A stretch of DNA of 64,000 nt from Rhizophagus irregularis (Eukaryota > Glomeromycota > Glomeromycetes > Glomerales > Glomeraceae), in the NCBI RefSeq assembly GCF_026210795.1, contig NC_089438.1, positions 4,299,501 to 4,363,500 of the forward strand, in the 5' to 3' direction. Numbering within the stretch: position 1 is the stretch's first letter; each line of letters opens with the position of its first letter. Below are positions 46,911 through 58,470 of this stretch, one piece after another. The notes below the pieces were generated by a model, which saw nothing but the letters and a program-made list of their open reading frames with translations, did no database searches and was not told the origin of the DNA. A program made the position numbers and the translations under genes.

Positions 46911-47135
46911 AACATTATCATCATATCTAATATTTTATTAAAATCAATACAAACTATTATATTTATATTTATCTTTATATTATTATCATTTAACATGTTA
47001 CAGGATTAATTCATTTTGATCATTAAATATAATATTTCTTTAATAAAACTAATAAACTCAAAATAAACCATAAAATTTATTATTTGATAAATATACAAAA
47101 TACAAATCAACTTTTTAATATAAACCCTATTATAT
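46911..47135. other. AT-rich spacer
   Basis: A short AT-rich stretch between the Tc1 remnant and the MULE target site. No feature is seen. Confidence 0.4.
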
Positions 47136-47144
47136 TACTTAAAA

Positions 47145-48430
47145 GGGTTTAAAATTTGTGCGCACCCGCGCATGTGCGCACCCCCACGTGATTTATTAAT
47201 TTTATAAAATTTAATTGGCTAGCTAAGCATACAATCAATAATTTAATTTTATTTGTTGATTTTTTTACACACGATCATATTACATCTCTTTTTTTTCGTA
47301 TTATACCCTTCTTTTTTTAAAGCTTCGCTTAACAATTAACGTTAAAAATTTAACCCTTCCCCCTATCGTTTTTCGGTATTTTTCTAGCTTTAACTTTGAA
47401 AATGGTAAGTTTAAGTGTTAATATGTAGCTTTTTTGACGTATTTTATTTCTTTAATTAACTGATATTGTTCTTTTTTTTTATAGGTGTTTTAAATCTCGG
47501 CTGGTTAGTAGTATTCTTTTACATTTACTTAAACCTGGTTGCTTTTTCTTTTTGGGCGCGACTTTCTACTCAAGAGTATTCAATATGAAAAGGGGAGATC
47601 GGTTCCTTTGTTGTAGGCTTAGGTACAGGTTTCTACACGTTACTTATAGGTATTATTATGTTCTTCTTTCTTGTTTTCGTTCGTTCTTTCATTCTTTATT
47701 GCTAATTTTGATTTCTTTTCGGGTATGATTTTCTACTTCTTCTGTAGGACTAGGTACGGCTTTGTTTTTATGCTTTTCTTTTTTATTTTCATTCTTTTAT
47801 GTTCTTTCTTTTATTTTTTGCGCTAATTTCTGTTTTCTTTTAGGTGCAACCTTCCACTTCGCCTGTAGAACTAAGTGCAGCTTTCTACTTTATTTGATGT
47901 AAGTTTTTCTTCTTTATTTTTATTTTCTATTCGTTTTTTCATTCATTCTTCGTTGCTGATTTTGAATTTCTCTCTCTTGTAACTTAGGTACAGCTTTCCA
48001 CTCTCTTATAGGTACAGTATTTTATACTTTTCTTTTTTTGTTTTAGTTCTTTTATTCATTTTTTGTTACTAACTTCGGTTTTCTTTTTTAGATATAGTTT
48101 CTAAACTACTGAACACTTACTTCGCGGGTAAAGATATAGGGGAAAATGGACGTGAATTTGTATTTAGGCATATTTATTTATTGAATACTTCTTTCTCCAG
48201 AAAGGGATATATTTGAAGAATGTTTTTATTTAGGAGATCCATAATAAAAGCGCCAGAAAATATTAAACTCGTCGCCATTTTCTTTTTTCTTTTAATCTTT
48301 AATCTTTTTAGCAACTTTTATTTTTGGTTGTTAGGTCTAAATTTTTAGATGGTTTTTAAATTAGTTCCGTAATGTAGAAATATCAATTACTGTAATATTC
48401 TATATTGTAAAGAACGAATTTGTCTTAATA
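47145..48430. repeat. MULE left TIR
   Basis: It begins with two direct GTGCGCACCC motifs within the first 45 bp, plausible transposase-binding sites. Further in lie four imperfect copies of an approximately 120-bp unit marked by TGTAGGACTAGGTACAGCTT (near 47617, 47743, 47862 and 47979), each preceded by a pyrimidine tract and AG like a splice acceptor. A GTAAGT follows ATG near 47402. Near-perfect inverted copy of 51290-52577. Confidence 0.9.
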
Positions 48431-48588
48431 AATTCACTTTAAATGATTTAATAAAATAAAATACAAAGAAAAGGTATCATTTAAATAAAGTTGAGCCAAA
48501 ATATCTTTATTATATGATTAAAAAATACAATATTAGGTTAATGCATACGTTGCGCTAACTGTTATCTATAAAAAATAATACGTTTAAA

Positions 48589-51117
48589 TTATTTGCCTTT
48601 ACGATTTGGATTGCGTATGCATGTATTTGAGTAATGCCCAACTTCGCCACAAATTTTGCAGTGGCGTTTATTTTTGCTAGAAATTTCAGTAACACTTTTA
48701 ATCCTTTTCGTTCCTTTTGGTCTTCCTTTTTTAGGTCTTTTCATGGGATTTTGAAGATGTAAAAAACTGCAATCATTTTCTTCATCATTTTCTTCGTCAT
48801 TTTCTTCGTCATTTTCACTAGACTCAACATCCAAATTAAGATCTGGTTCATTATTTCTACTATCATTATTCTCCAAATTTCCGTTTTCATCAAGATATTC
48901 TTTAAAAATCTCAAAAATTCGTGTATCATGGTTTTCAACCGCTTTAAGAGTAACTTTTTTTGCCATTCCCATTACTTTTCCATAAAAAATTCTTTCATCT
49001 AAATTTGTTTTGCTTTTTTGATCCCATTTATCAACATTATTTTGAATCATAGCTGTTAAATATGGAACTTCTTGATTTTTAGACTGTTTTGGTAATTCTG
49101 TATTCTGAAATTTAGCAGCATACACAAAAGGTTCATTTTTTCCATTTAATTCAGGATTCTTATACCACCGTTTCCTAATAAGTCGAATATGAAATGTTGC
49201 TGCATGTGTATGCATCATAAGACTAAAATAATGACGGCAAACAATGCCTCTTGTAATTGTTGCTAAACATGAACACAAATGTGCCGAATTGTTCATTAAA
49301 AGGATAAAATGCTTGAATTTTTGAGTATTTTGGACTGAGACTCCCCAAACTTCTTTAATTTCTTCTTGGTTAACATGATTAAAAATTGACTTAATACATG
49401 CTTTACGTTCATCAGGTAAATCTTCTAAAAATCCTGTAGTATTCATTTCCTTAAATTTAATTATTTTTAAGATATAAAAATCTTAGCTATACTTTTAATA
49501 TATAATGAAATAAAGAAGCTAAGAATTTTTTCATACCTGTTCAAATATATTAAACTGGTTTAAGTCAAATTGTTCACATCTATAATACACACTTTGATTT
49601 ATTTCTTGAACTTGAAGGTTATATAATGGGTCTGTTAGATAATTTTTAATAATTGTTTCAACTGCAGGAAAAAGAAAATTTGCAGTTTGTGAAACAATTA
49701 CACAAGGAATAACTGATTTCCAAAATGCATATTCTTTTTGACGTTCTTCTTCTTGATGACGGCGAGTTATTGTCTTATTAAGTTGAACTAACGAAGTATT
49801 AGAATTAATGAGTTCTTTTTTCAGAACTGCATTTAAACCTTCTACTCGTGAAGTTGTTTGTGTTGCTGCAGTAAAAATTGTTGAGGTATAACAAAAAGCC
49901 CAATATGTTTTGGATTTATACAAATTATTCAAATAATTAGAAATCTGCTTATATTTCTCAACTAATTCATGAAATAAGCGCTCAAATCTTTCTTGACTTA
50001 AACTATTTCTAGCATTATAAAATTCATTTAAAAATTGGGAATAATTTTCGCCCAAAGGTCCAAAAAGATTTTTATGCAGATTTTGATTAATATGGTATAT
50101 GCAGTGCATTGCATAACAGCCTTTATAAACTCTAATACATGCAGCGTCCACAGCAGGATCTGAATCAGTCATAAAAACCAATGGAATTAATCCTCCATTT
50201 ATATTTTCATTTTGTCTTTTACCACCTGTGGCAAGTAAAGTACATTCAAGAATCCATATATGTGCATCAGCCGTTTCGTCATCAACAAGTGCCTGACATA
50301 CTAATCGTGAACAATTACGATTATCAATAGCAACAAATAGTGATAATGCCATATTGTATCTATTTGTTCTGTAAGTTATATCATTAATTATAACATCATG
50401 ATATTGTATCCAAAGCTCTATTTGATTAGGACTCATCCAAAATAATCTTCTCAACACTTTTGTTTCATCAAAATCAACAAAAATTTGCCATCTAGTATCA
50501 TTATCCTTTAATTTAATAAGATATTCATAAAGTTTTGATGCATCATTACTTAAATCTTTAGCTGATGGTCGATATTTTTGTATCTCACTGCGAAGAATAT
50601 CAGATCGAATTTTTTGTTCAGGATATTTTTCTTCAAGATAAATTCTTTGTTGTGTTGTGGAAAGATGAACATGTTTTGTTAAAAATTCAATATCCTTTAG
50701 CATTTCTTCTGACATCATTACTTCATTCTCATAATTTACAAGCTGACAGTTAAGTTCATGACAATGATCATTGGAAATAGTAGTAACATATACATATTGA
50801 TTGATATTGTCCCTCTCCGGTCTTGATAAATTAATATGTGCTTTACAACCCATCTGAATTGATTTATTGATTTTTTTTGGATTTTTCTTTATTTGTTTGC
50901 AGCTCAGTTAATGGTTTCCTAGATTTGCCAGCATGTTGACAAATAATTGTCAATTTTCGATATTCACCTTCTGCATTACGTTCAGAACGGTTGAAACGTG
51001 TTTGGAAGCCTTGAATATTACACCATTTTTGAACATATTCAATAGCAGTATCCCATGTAACAAAATATTGGCCAATATAAAGTTGTTGTTGTTCATTAGA
51101 ACTTGTAGAACTTGCCA
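48589..51117 (-). CDS. MULE transposase (FAR1-like, DDE, SWIM, CCHC), frameshifted
   Basis: Exon A is 51117-49537 and exon B 49449-48589, joined across an 87-bp GT-AG intron (49536-49450) in phase 0 (IFEQ|EMNTTG). The N-terminal part (51117-50864, MASSTSSNEQQQLYIGQYFV) is a FAR1/WRKY-GCM-like DNA-binding region ending TIICQHAGKSRK. It is out of frame by 1 nt with the rest; an A8 run (50871-50878 on the other strand) is the likely site. In the 440-codon frame from 50853 the DDE triad is D158 (NDITYRTN), D230 (MTDSD) and E338 (SRVEGLN). Exon B carries a SWIM zinc finger (CSC at 58-60, CRH at 70-72 of that frame), an Asn/Asp/Glu-rich linker and a CCHC knuckle (CKICGEVGHYSNTC). The ATG at 51117 is chosen over 51244 because the extra leader looks non-coding. 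It acts on its own TIRs. Confidence 0.88.
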
Positions 51118-51289
51118 TTTCCGTATACAAATTAAAGTATGGATAACGCGCACGATGTAAAAACAAATAAAACAAAATTGTTGGTTCGATGTAAAATTTT
51201 TTTTTCCTTAAAAAATCAATGATCAACAACACACATAATGACATAACACGATTTACAAAACTGATTAATCATCTACTTTATCATTTTTT

Positions 51290-52577
51290 ATTGAATTTAT
51301 TAAAGAAAAACTCATTCTTTACAATGTAAAAAATTACAGTAATTATTTTCTACATTTACGAAACTAATTTAAAACCTTGACCTATCAACAGAAAAATAAA
51401 AGTTGCTAATAGATTAAAAGAAAAAAGAAAATGGTGACGAGTTTAATAACATTTTCTGGCGCTTTTATTATGGATCTCATTTTATTGTTCTAAATAAAAA
51501 CATTCTTCAAATATATCCCTTTCTGGAGAAAGAAGTATTCAATAAATAAATATGCCTAAATACAAATTCACGTCCATTTTCCCCTATATCTTTACCCGCG
51601 AAGTAAGTGTTCAGTAGTTTAGAAACTATATCTAAAAAAGAAAACCGAAGTTAGTAACAAAAAATGAATAAAAGAACTAAAACAAAAAAAGAAAAGTATA
51701 AAATACTGTACCTATAAGAGAGTGGAAAGCTGTACCTAAGTTACAAGAGAGAGAAATTCAAAATCAGCAACGAAGAATGAATGAAAAAACGAATAGAAAA
51801 TAAAAATAAAGAAGAAAAACTTACATCAAATAAAGTAGAAAGCTGCACTTAGTTCTACAGGCGAAGTGGAAGGTTGCACCTAAAAGAAAACAGAAATTAG
51901 CGCAAAAAATAAAAGAAAGAACATAAAAGAATGAAAATAAAAAAGAAAAGCATAAAAACAAAGCCGTACCTAGTCCTACAGAAGAAGTAGAAAATCATAC
52001 CCGAAAAGAAATCAAAATTAGCAATAAAGAATGAAAGAACGAACGAAAACAAGAAAGAAGAACATAATAATACCTATAAGTAACGTGTAGAAACCTGTAC
52101 CTAAGCCTACAACAAAGGAACCGATCTCCCCTTTTCATATTGAATACTCTTGAGTAGAAAGTCGCGCCCAAAAAGAAAAAGCAACCAGGTTTAAGTAAAT
52201 GTAAAAGAATACTACTAACCAGCCGAGATTTAAACCACCTATAAAAAAAAGAACAATATCAGTTAATTAAAGAAATAAAATACGTCAAAAAAGCTACATA
52301 TTAACACTTAAACTTACCATTTTCAAAGTTAAAGCTAGAAAAATACCGAAAAACGATAGGGGGAAGGGTTAAATTTTTAACGTTAATTGTTAAGCGAAGC
52401 TTTAAAAAAAGAAGGGTATAATACGAAAAAAAAGAGATGTAATATGATCGTGTGTAAAAAAATCAACAAATAAAATTAAATTATTGATTGTATGCTTAGC
52501 TAGCCAATTAAATTTTATAAAATTAATAAATCACGTGGGGGTGCGCACATGCGCGGGTGCGCACAAATTTTAAACCC
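51290..52577. repeat. MULE right TIR
   Basis: Inverted copy of 47145-48430. It lies directly upstream of the transposase, so it should supply the promoter and 5' leader. It differs from the left arm by small indels, including an insertion of about 13 bp near 51480, and diverges more at its inner end. Confidence 0.9.
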
Positions 52578-52586
52578 TACTTAAAA

Positions 52587-53915
52587 TATATATAAATAAT
52601 TACTGAATAATGCAATAATTATATTATAACTCACTAACAATACCAAATTACCCTAGTTTATAAATAATTTTTTGTTTACCTTTTTAAAAAAAAGAAAAAT
52701 AATAAATTTTTTTTTTCATAAAATAGTTTGCTTAAAAGCATTATCAAATATATAAAATTATAAAGAAATAAAAATAATGAAACGGTTTAAAACTCCGTAG
52801 AGAAAAATTCTTTTATGCTTTAAAAACCAAAAAAATGAAAAAAAAATAAATAAAATTTATTTCAAATAATAAATAATTAAAAAATGGGTGTTAAAAAATT
52901 ATTTTTAAATAGAAAATAGTGGTTTTATAAAAAAAAAATAATTAAAAATCGATTTAAAAACCATTAAAAAAAATGTAAAAAAAAAGAGCCCATTATATAA
53001 TGGCCAAAAATGAAATATGATTAATAAAGGGAATATTACTTTTTTTTCGTTTACGTCATCATTAGCAAAAAAAAACCCTCTAACCGGGATAGATCGGGCG
53101 CAGGCATGTCACGGGACACAATTCTATGGAGGGTTTTTCTAAACGTCAGAAGAGTATAAATCTCTCAAATAGTAAAAAAAGACTAATATATTTATAAAAA
53201 TATATAATACAAATAATTAGTATTATAAAAATATAGTGATAGCACAATGTCTTTATATGTACTAAAATATTATTAAATATTGTCAAGAATTTAAGAAACA
53301 ATCTCCTCGCTTTGATCGTCACATAGGGCTTCTTAATAATTAGAAAGTTAAGTATTTTTCTTTATTAGGAATGTTAAGTGAGAAAAAAGTAGCGTGACGG
53401 GGACTTGCTGGGTCGTCGTCATTCAAGGCGCTTACTTGACAAAATAAAATTATTAAATTAGTTTAAATCTCTCCGATTTTTAGATTATCTGTTATCGTAA
53501 TGTAATAAATCTACATAAATTACTATAGAAAGGTTATTTATACTAAAAGAAAACTTCATACAATAAAGTAACATCAATTTTCTTTACACTACTAGTGAAA
53601 CCAAGGATAAAGATATGTAGCAGAATTAATTGGGTTTTGTTAACTAAGTATTAACGATTAACAAAGATCATCGAAAAATAACTTCAATACTCTCCCTTTT
53701 AAAATAACTAATACAAAGAAAATTTTATATTTAAAGAATAAGAAAATAGGATAATATAACTATACAAATGTTGAAAAATGATTTCTTTAAATAAGATTTG
53801 TGATTATCGAGAAATTTATCTATATGGAAAAAAAATAAAATAACTAATTATTAAACTTTTCTGAATCCTGAAATTTTTGACTGCTGATGGCTACGACTTG
53901 AAGGGGAATTAAAAA
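52587..53915. other. AT-rich intergenic DNA
   Basis: No gene is recognised. Two GC-richer patches near 53085-53140 and 53390-53430 stand out but match no feature I know. Confidence 0.4.
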
Positions 53916-53920
53916 CTGCG

Positions 53921-54076
53921 ATGAGATATAATTTAACGATAAAAGGAGAAGTATACCAACATCATAGATTCAAGACAGCCGTAAGTACAATAATAAATGA
54001 GTTGAGGAAGGAATTAAAGATACCAATAACGGGGTCAAATAATATAAGAATTGTGGTAACAAATGGCAAAGAGTAG
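53921..54076 (+). CDS. Small unrecognised ORF, possibly a remnant
   Basis: 51 aa: MRYNLTIKGEVYQHHRFKTA, then VSTIINELRKELKIPITG and ending NIRIVVTNGKE. Codon and residue use look more protein-like than the surrounding chance frames. No neighbour, domain or splice signal supports a larger gene. It could be a transposon or gene relic. Confidence 0.3.
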   Translation: MRYNLTIKGEVYQHHRFKTAVSTIINELRKELKIPITGSNNIRIVVTNGKE

Positions 54077-54855
54077 CACGATGGGATGCCTTAAGAATTA
54101 CACGATAAAATTCTTAAAATTGGTTTAAACAGCAGCCATCAAACATTCAAATGACAGATATGTACTAATAAAGGATTATTGTACAACGAAAAGTATTTAA
54201 ATTCGTGTATCAGTTAGATTTTTTTTTTAGTTCATACAGAAATAAATAATTTAATAGTTTAAAATAGTTTCCTAAATTAAAAATGTCAACTATTCAGAAA
54301 AAATATTGAAAAAATATTAAAATTTCCTAATTTTTTTTACAATTGGATTTCAATCGAATTTATTGACATATAAATAATTTACTATCTGTCTGTTTATTTA
54401 TTTTACAGGTGGAAGTTACCGGTTAAGATCAGTATTCTTATATATTATCAAAATTTTAATGTATGAAGAAACATGTGTAAAAGTAGTACTGGAAATAGGT
54501 TACTACTCACTGGCGATTTTTTTTTTGATTTGTTAGTAATATTATTATGTTATTTTTTTTAGTAATTCAAATGTGATATATACGGTATTAACTTTTTTTC
54601 TTTTTTTTCGTTCTTTTTCTTGCTAAGTTGAATGATTTATTAGATTATGTATCCATATAAACGAAGTCAAATACGGAACTAATAAAAAAATATTGCATAA
54701 TCTATTTTTACAAGAAACTATCCTAAGAATTGAAATAAACCTGCTTAATACATATAATTTTCGTACAAACTAACTAATTTTTGTTATACTACATACGTTA
54801 AACTAATTTATTTAACTATTTGATGACTTCGTATCATCTTTCTTTTTCTTCTTAA
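54077..54855. other. AT-rich intergenic DNA
   Basis: Nothing recognisable. Confidence 0.4.
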
Positions 54856-54860
54856 TTCCT

Positions 54861-55195
54861 CTATAAACTCTCAAAATATCCTTCCTTTTTGACTCTTTTA
54901 TTATTCTTATTTTCTAAATCTTCTCTCAAAGTTGCTAAGATGTTATCCGAGGAAATTATGTCACCTGCCGTAACGTCCATTCTTCTTTCTCTCATTATTC
55001 TTTCTCGCCAAAATCGCATCATTTTTTACTTTTTCTGATTGAATTTCCCTAAATTTTTAAATCGATTTACGATTTTCTCTCTAGATGTACTATAAGTATC
55101 ATCTTCATCTTGCCTTTTTAATTCCTTTTCTTTTAAACTTCTGCTTCTTTCAAAATTTCTTGATATGTAATTCCATTAATACAGACTTTTTCATT
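54861..55195 (-). pseudogene. Decayed coding region, unrecognised
   Basis: The - strand reads EKVCINGITYQEILKEAEV then a stop near 55135, shifts frame to LKEKELKRQDEDDTYSTSRE and VNRFKNLGKFNQKK, meets a stop, and continues MMRFWRERIMRERRMDVTAG to TLREDLENKNNKRVKKEGYF, ending at 54861. The charged, helical composition is consistent over about 110 codons with two breaks. The family is not recognised. Confidence 0.4.
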
Positions 55196-55199
55196 ACTT

Positions 55200-56232
55200 T
55201 ATGAATAAACAAACTTATTGTAAATGTTGAATACATAAAAAATTCCATCATTTACGAAAGTCGTAGTTAAAAAATTTCCAAATTTCCAAATTAGATTCTT
55301 TTGATATTTTCATGAGTTTATTAAAAAAATTTCATAAATAAATTATCATTTTGCAATTATCGAAATTATTCATATTAAGGATGTTAATTTGTCAATTTGT
55401 TACGATAGTCACCGGTTTATACTGTTACGGTAATCATTAAATCAGTATATCATTCCATTTATGTTCTTTATTTTAGACTATTATTATAAAAAAAAAGTAA
55501 ATATTGATCGGAACGCTTTTAAACAAACACTCAATATACATATATATTAGAACGTAATCGAAACTTATATAAAAAAAAATTGCTATGCAAGCTTAAAATT
55601 GTGTTCATGTTCATAGTATTCAGTTTATCCACGTCTCTAAAAATAAAAAATAAGTTCGATCGAAATCTTACCATTAATTCTGGTTAAAAAAAAAATTTTT
55701 TAAAGAAATGGCACATACTAAATAAATTTCTAATCAATTTTCTAAACGATCAAGGATTATTCACGTGATCGATTACATGTGATCAGTTAAATCAATTTCG
55801 ATTCAAATCATCGATCAATTAATTAAATCCACTAATTCTACATTTTCATTTTTATTTTTTTATTTTCATTTGTTTATATAATTATTCAAGCTTTACTTAA
55901 ATTTCAAAAATTCTACATTTTATAATCAAATCATAACGTGTAATTTGATAATTTATATATAATTTATTGATATTTAATGTAAAAAAAATTATTTAAATTA
56001 CAAACTAAGAATTTTGAAAGAAATTTCTTCTTACTACTCTAGTCTTAGTGTTTAAATAATTTATAATAATGATAAGAAAATATTTTAGATAATAATAATA
56101 TTGTTGTTATTCAACTATAAAATTTATCTTGTATTTAAATTTCTAAATTTAAAATAATAATAAAAAAAAAAGAAATATTGAGTTATTTAAAGTTCAATAA
56201 AATTTCAACATTCTTTTTTTAAAATAAAAAAA
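55200..56232. other. 3' flank of kinase gene 1
   Basis: No gene is seen. The part at 55845-56075 is duplicated at 60215-60430 downstream of kinase gene 2 (shared text TATATAATT.TTCAAGCTTT, then AAATTACAAACTAAGAATTT and TTTGAAAGAAAT), so the local gene duplication included the 3' flank. Confidence 0.6.
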
Positions 56233-58470
56233 TTAATTACCATCAGGAAGTTCAAATTCATTTTGTTCTTCTGAATGGAAATTTGGATTATTATATATTT
56301 CATCCTCGTCTATAAAAATAAAAATTAGAGTAAAAAAAAAACCAAATACAAATTTAATCAATTATTATTAATAAGTTAGATATTTTACATACCATCAAAA
56401 TTATTATCATTTTTCTTTACTTTGTGTTGCATTGTTTCCTCTTTATAATTATTTTGAATATCTAAAAAAAATTTAAATAAAATTATGTTTAATATTAAAT
56501 AATTAAATTAATATAATGATTATTATTCTTTTTACTTGCCATTCTTTGAATTCCTTTTAAAAATTTTGGATAACTTCTTACTACCAACTAAATAATTCAT
56601 ATAAATTAATATTTATATATTTAATTATTTTAATATAAGAGAAATATATTATCAATTAAACTACCTTTAAATATGCTACTTAATTTTGATGTACTATTCT
56701 TCTGATTATTCACTTTATCAAAATCATCAACTAATAAAATTCAAATAGATAAATAAAATGTTTTATTTATACCATTAAATATGAAACCAATAACACTTAC
56801 TATTATCAGGAATATTAAAATCAAGTGATTTACTATGAAATGCTATAAAATTTATTATAATAAATAATTAAACATTTAATAATATTTATATAAAGTAAAT
56901 AAACTTAAAAATAATTCATACCTTCTAATTCTTCTATTGATTTAAATTAAAAAAATAAGATATCAATTTATAAAATATATTAATAATTTTTTATATATTT
57001 ATTAAAAGATTTTAATTAATATAATACCTTCTGTTGCATTTTTAGGTTTAGGAAGATTGTCAAATTGATGAAGTTTACTTGTAAATAAACTACTGCTGTT
57101 ACTTGTATAAGTTTCTGAACTATTTATATCTAAACTATCATTTTCTTCTAGTTGAATTAAATCATTTGATTTAGTTTGATAAATTAGATTAAGCTTATCT
57201 ATTTCACCTGAAAGCGTTTTAATATTAGGCCGTTTTAATGGATCAGCATCCCAACATTGTTTCATTAAATTTTTGTATTCTAAAGGAGTTCCTGGTACAA
57301 TTTTTGGTCTTATACCATTAACAATATTCATAGCAAGATCATAATCATGTTCATAATTAAAAAATGGTGGTTGTCCAGATGAAATTTCCCACATAAGCAT
57401 TGCAATACTATAAATATCAGATTTATAAGTCTGTTCTTTTCCAACAATAACCTCAGGTGCTATATAAGGAAGGTTTCCATATATACTTTTTAATGGTTTA
57501 TCTGCAGGTCCGCAAAATCCAAGATCACTAATACCACATCCTTGGCCAGTCTTGAATAATATATTTCCAGAATGCAAATCTCTATGAATTGCATACTCAT
57601 TATGAATTCTTGACAGTGCATCAATTATATCAACAGCTATTTGAATTTTTTCTTTCCATGTGAGTTTTTCATGATTTTGTTGTAAATATTTTCTTAAATC
57701 TATATTCATTTTATTCATTACAAGCATATAATTTCCATTTGATGGATCCTGTGTTAAACCAAAACATTGGATAATTGAATTCCACTTATTGCTTATATAT
57801 AAATGTGATTTAGCCTAAAAATGAAAAAATGGTTAAATTTGAAAATATTACAAACTTTTAAATATTTAAATTATTACAAACCTCTTCAAACCAACTTTGA
57901 TTGCATTTTCAATATTTTCTAATTTTTAAGCACTATATTAAAATTTCCAAATCTTTTTAATTGTTGTTTTTTAGAATCCCATTCTTCATATCTTCCATTA
58001 ATCCATGTTGCTGTATAAATTTCTGAAAATCCACCTTTTGTTAGATATTTAACATTTTTAAAACTATTATATGGAATCCATTCTGGTATTTTATATGTGG
58101 TAATTGATTTCATTTGACATTCTTGTATTAAATTATCAATATCATTGTTTCCAGATGTCCAATTTGAAAAATTTGCTTTTAAATAATTTCGAACACAAAG
58201 TTCACAAAATAATGTAGCCAAACATTCTTGGTTACAATTTTCACAAATTCTTTTTGTCCCTTTATTATAACAAAGTTTATCTTGATCATAACCTTTAGTT
58301 AATATTCTTATTGCTTCAGATTTTTCATTCTCTGTAAGTGATTCATCAGCAAGAATTGTTTGTTTTTGGAATTTATCTTGTTTATGTATGTTGTTATAAA
58401 TATTATAATCCGTTAATGCAAATGCCCTATTAATTGCAGCATTAACTGATTGATTATTACCAAAAGACAT
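56233..58470 (-). CDS. TKL-like protein kinase with N-terminal Cys motif, frameshifted
   Basis: Eight exons fit: 58470-57882, 57814-57028, 56933-56922 (12 nt), 56842-56801, 56730-56665, 56587-56540, 56461-56393, 56309-56233. From exon 2 on, every junction is phase 1, and the last exon ends FELPDGN-stop. Exon 1 encodes a CxxC-type cluster (CENCNQECLATLFCELC) and the Gly loop (LTKGGFSEIYTATW), with the VAIK-type Lys in NIVLK. Right after it, two 1-nt deletions relative to kinase 2 (near 57925 and 57900) cause a stop at 57919. Exon 2 has HRDLHSGNILF, the DFG-like DLG (ISDLGFCGPAD), IAPEV and CWDADPLKRPN. The tail is Asn/Ser/Lys-rich. Intron 56539-56462 is GC-AG. A Ser/Thr- or dual-specificity kinase is likely from the family; this copy is probably inactive unless the two gaps are sequencing errors. 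Confidence 0.82.

Larger units (their letters stand above)
47145..52577 (-). mobile_element. Autonomous-type MULE with very long TIRs, 9-bp TSD
   Basis: 5,433 bp flanked by a perfect 9-bp duplication TACTTAAAA (47136-47144 and 52578-52586), the size typical of Mutator-like elements. Its termini GGGTTTAAAATTTGTGCGCA are exact inverted copies. The TIRs run near-perfectly from 47145 to about 48300 and from 52577 to about 51410, then imperfectly for about another 130 bp. Between them lies one transposase gene on the - strand. The high arm identity and clean TSD point to recent insertion. The transposase contains one apparent frameshift, so this copy may or may not be autonomous. Confidence 0.93.
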
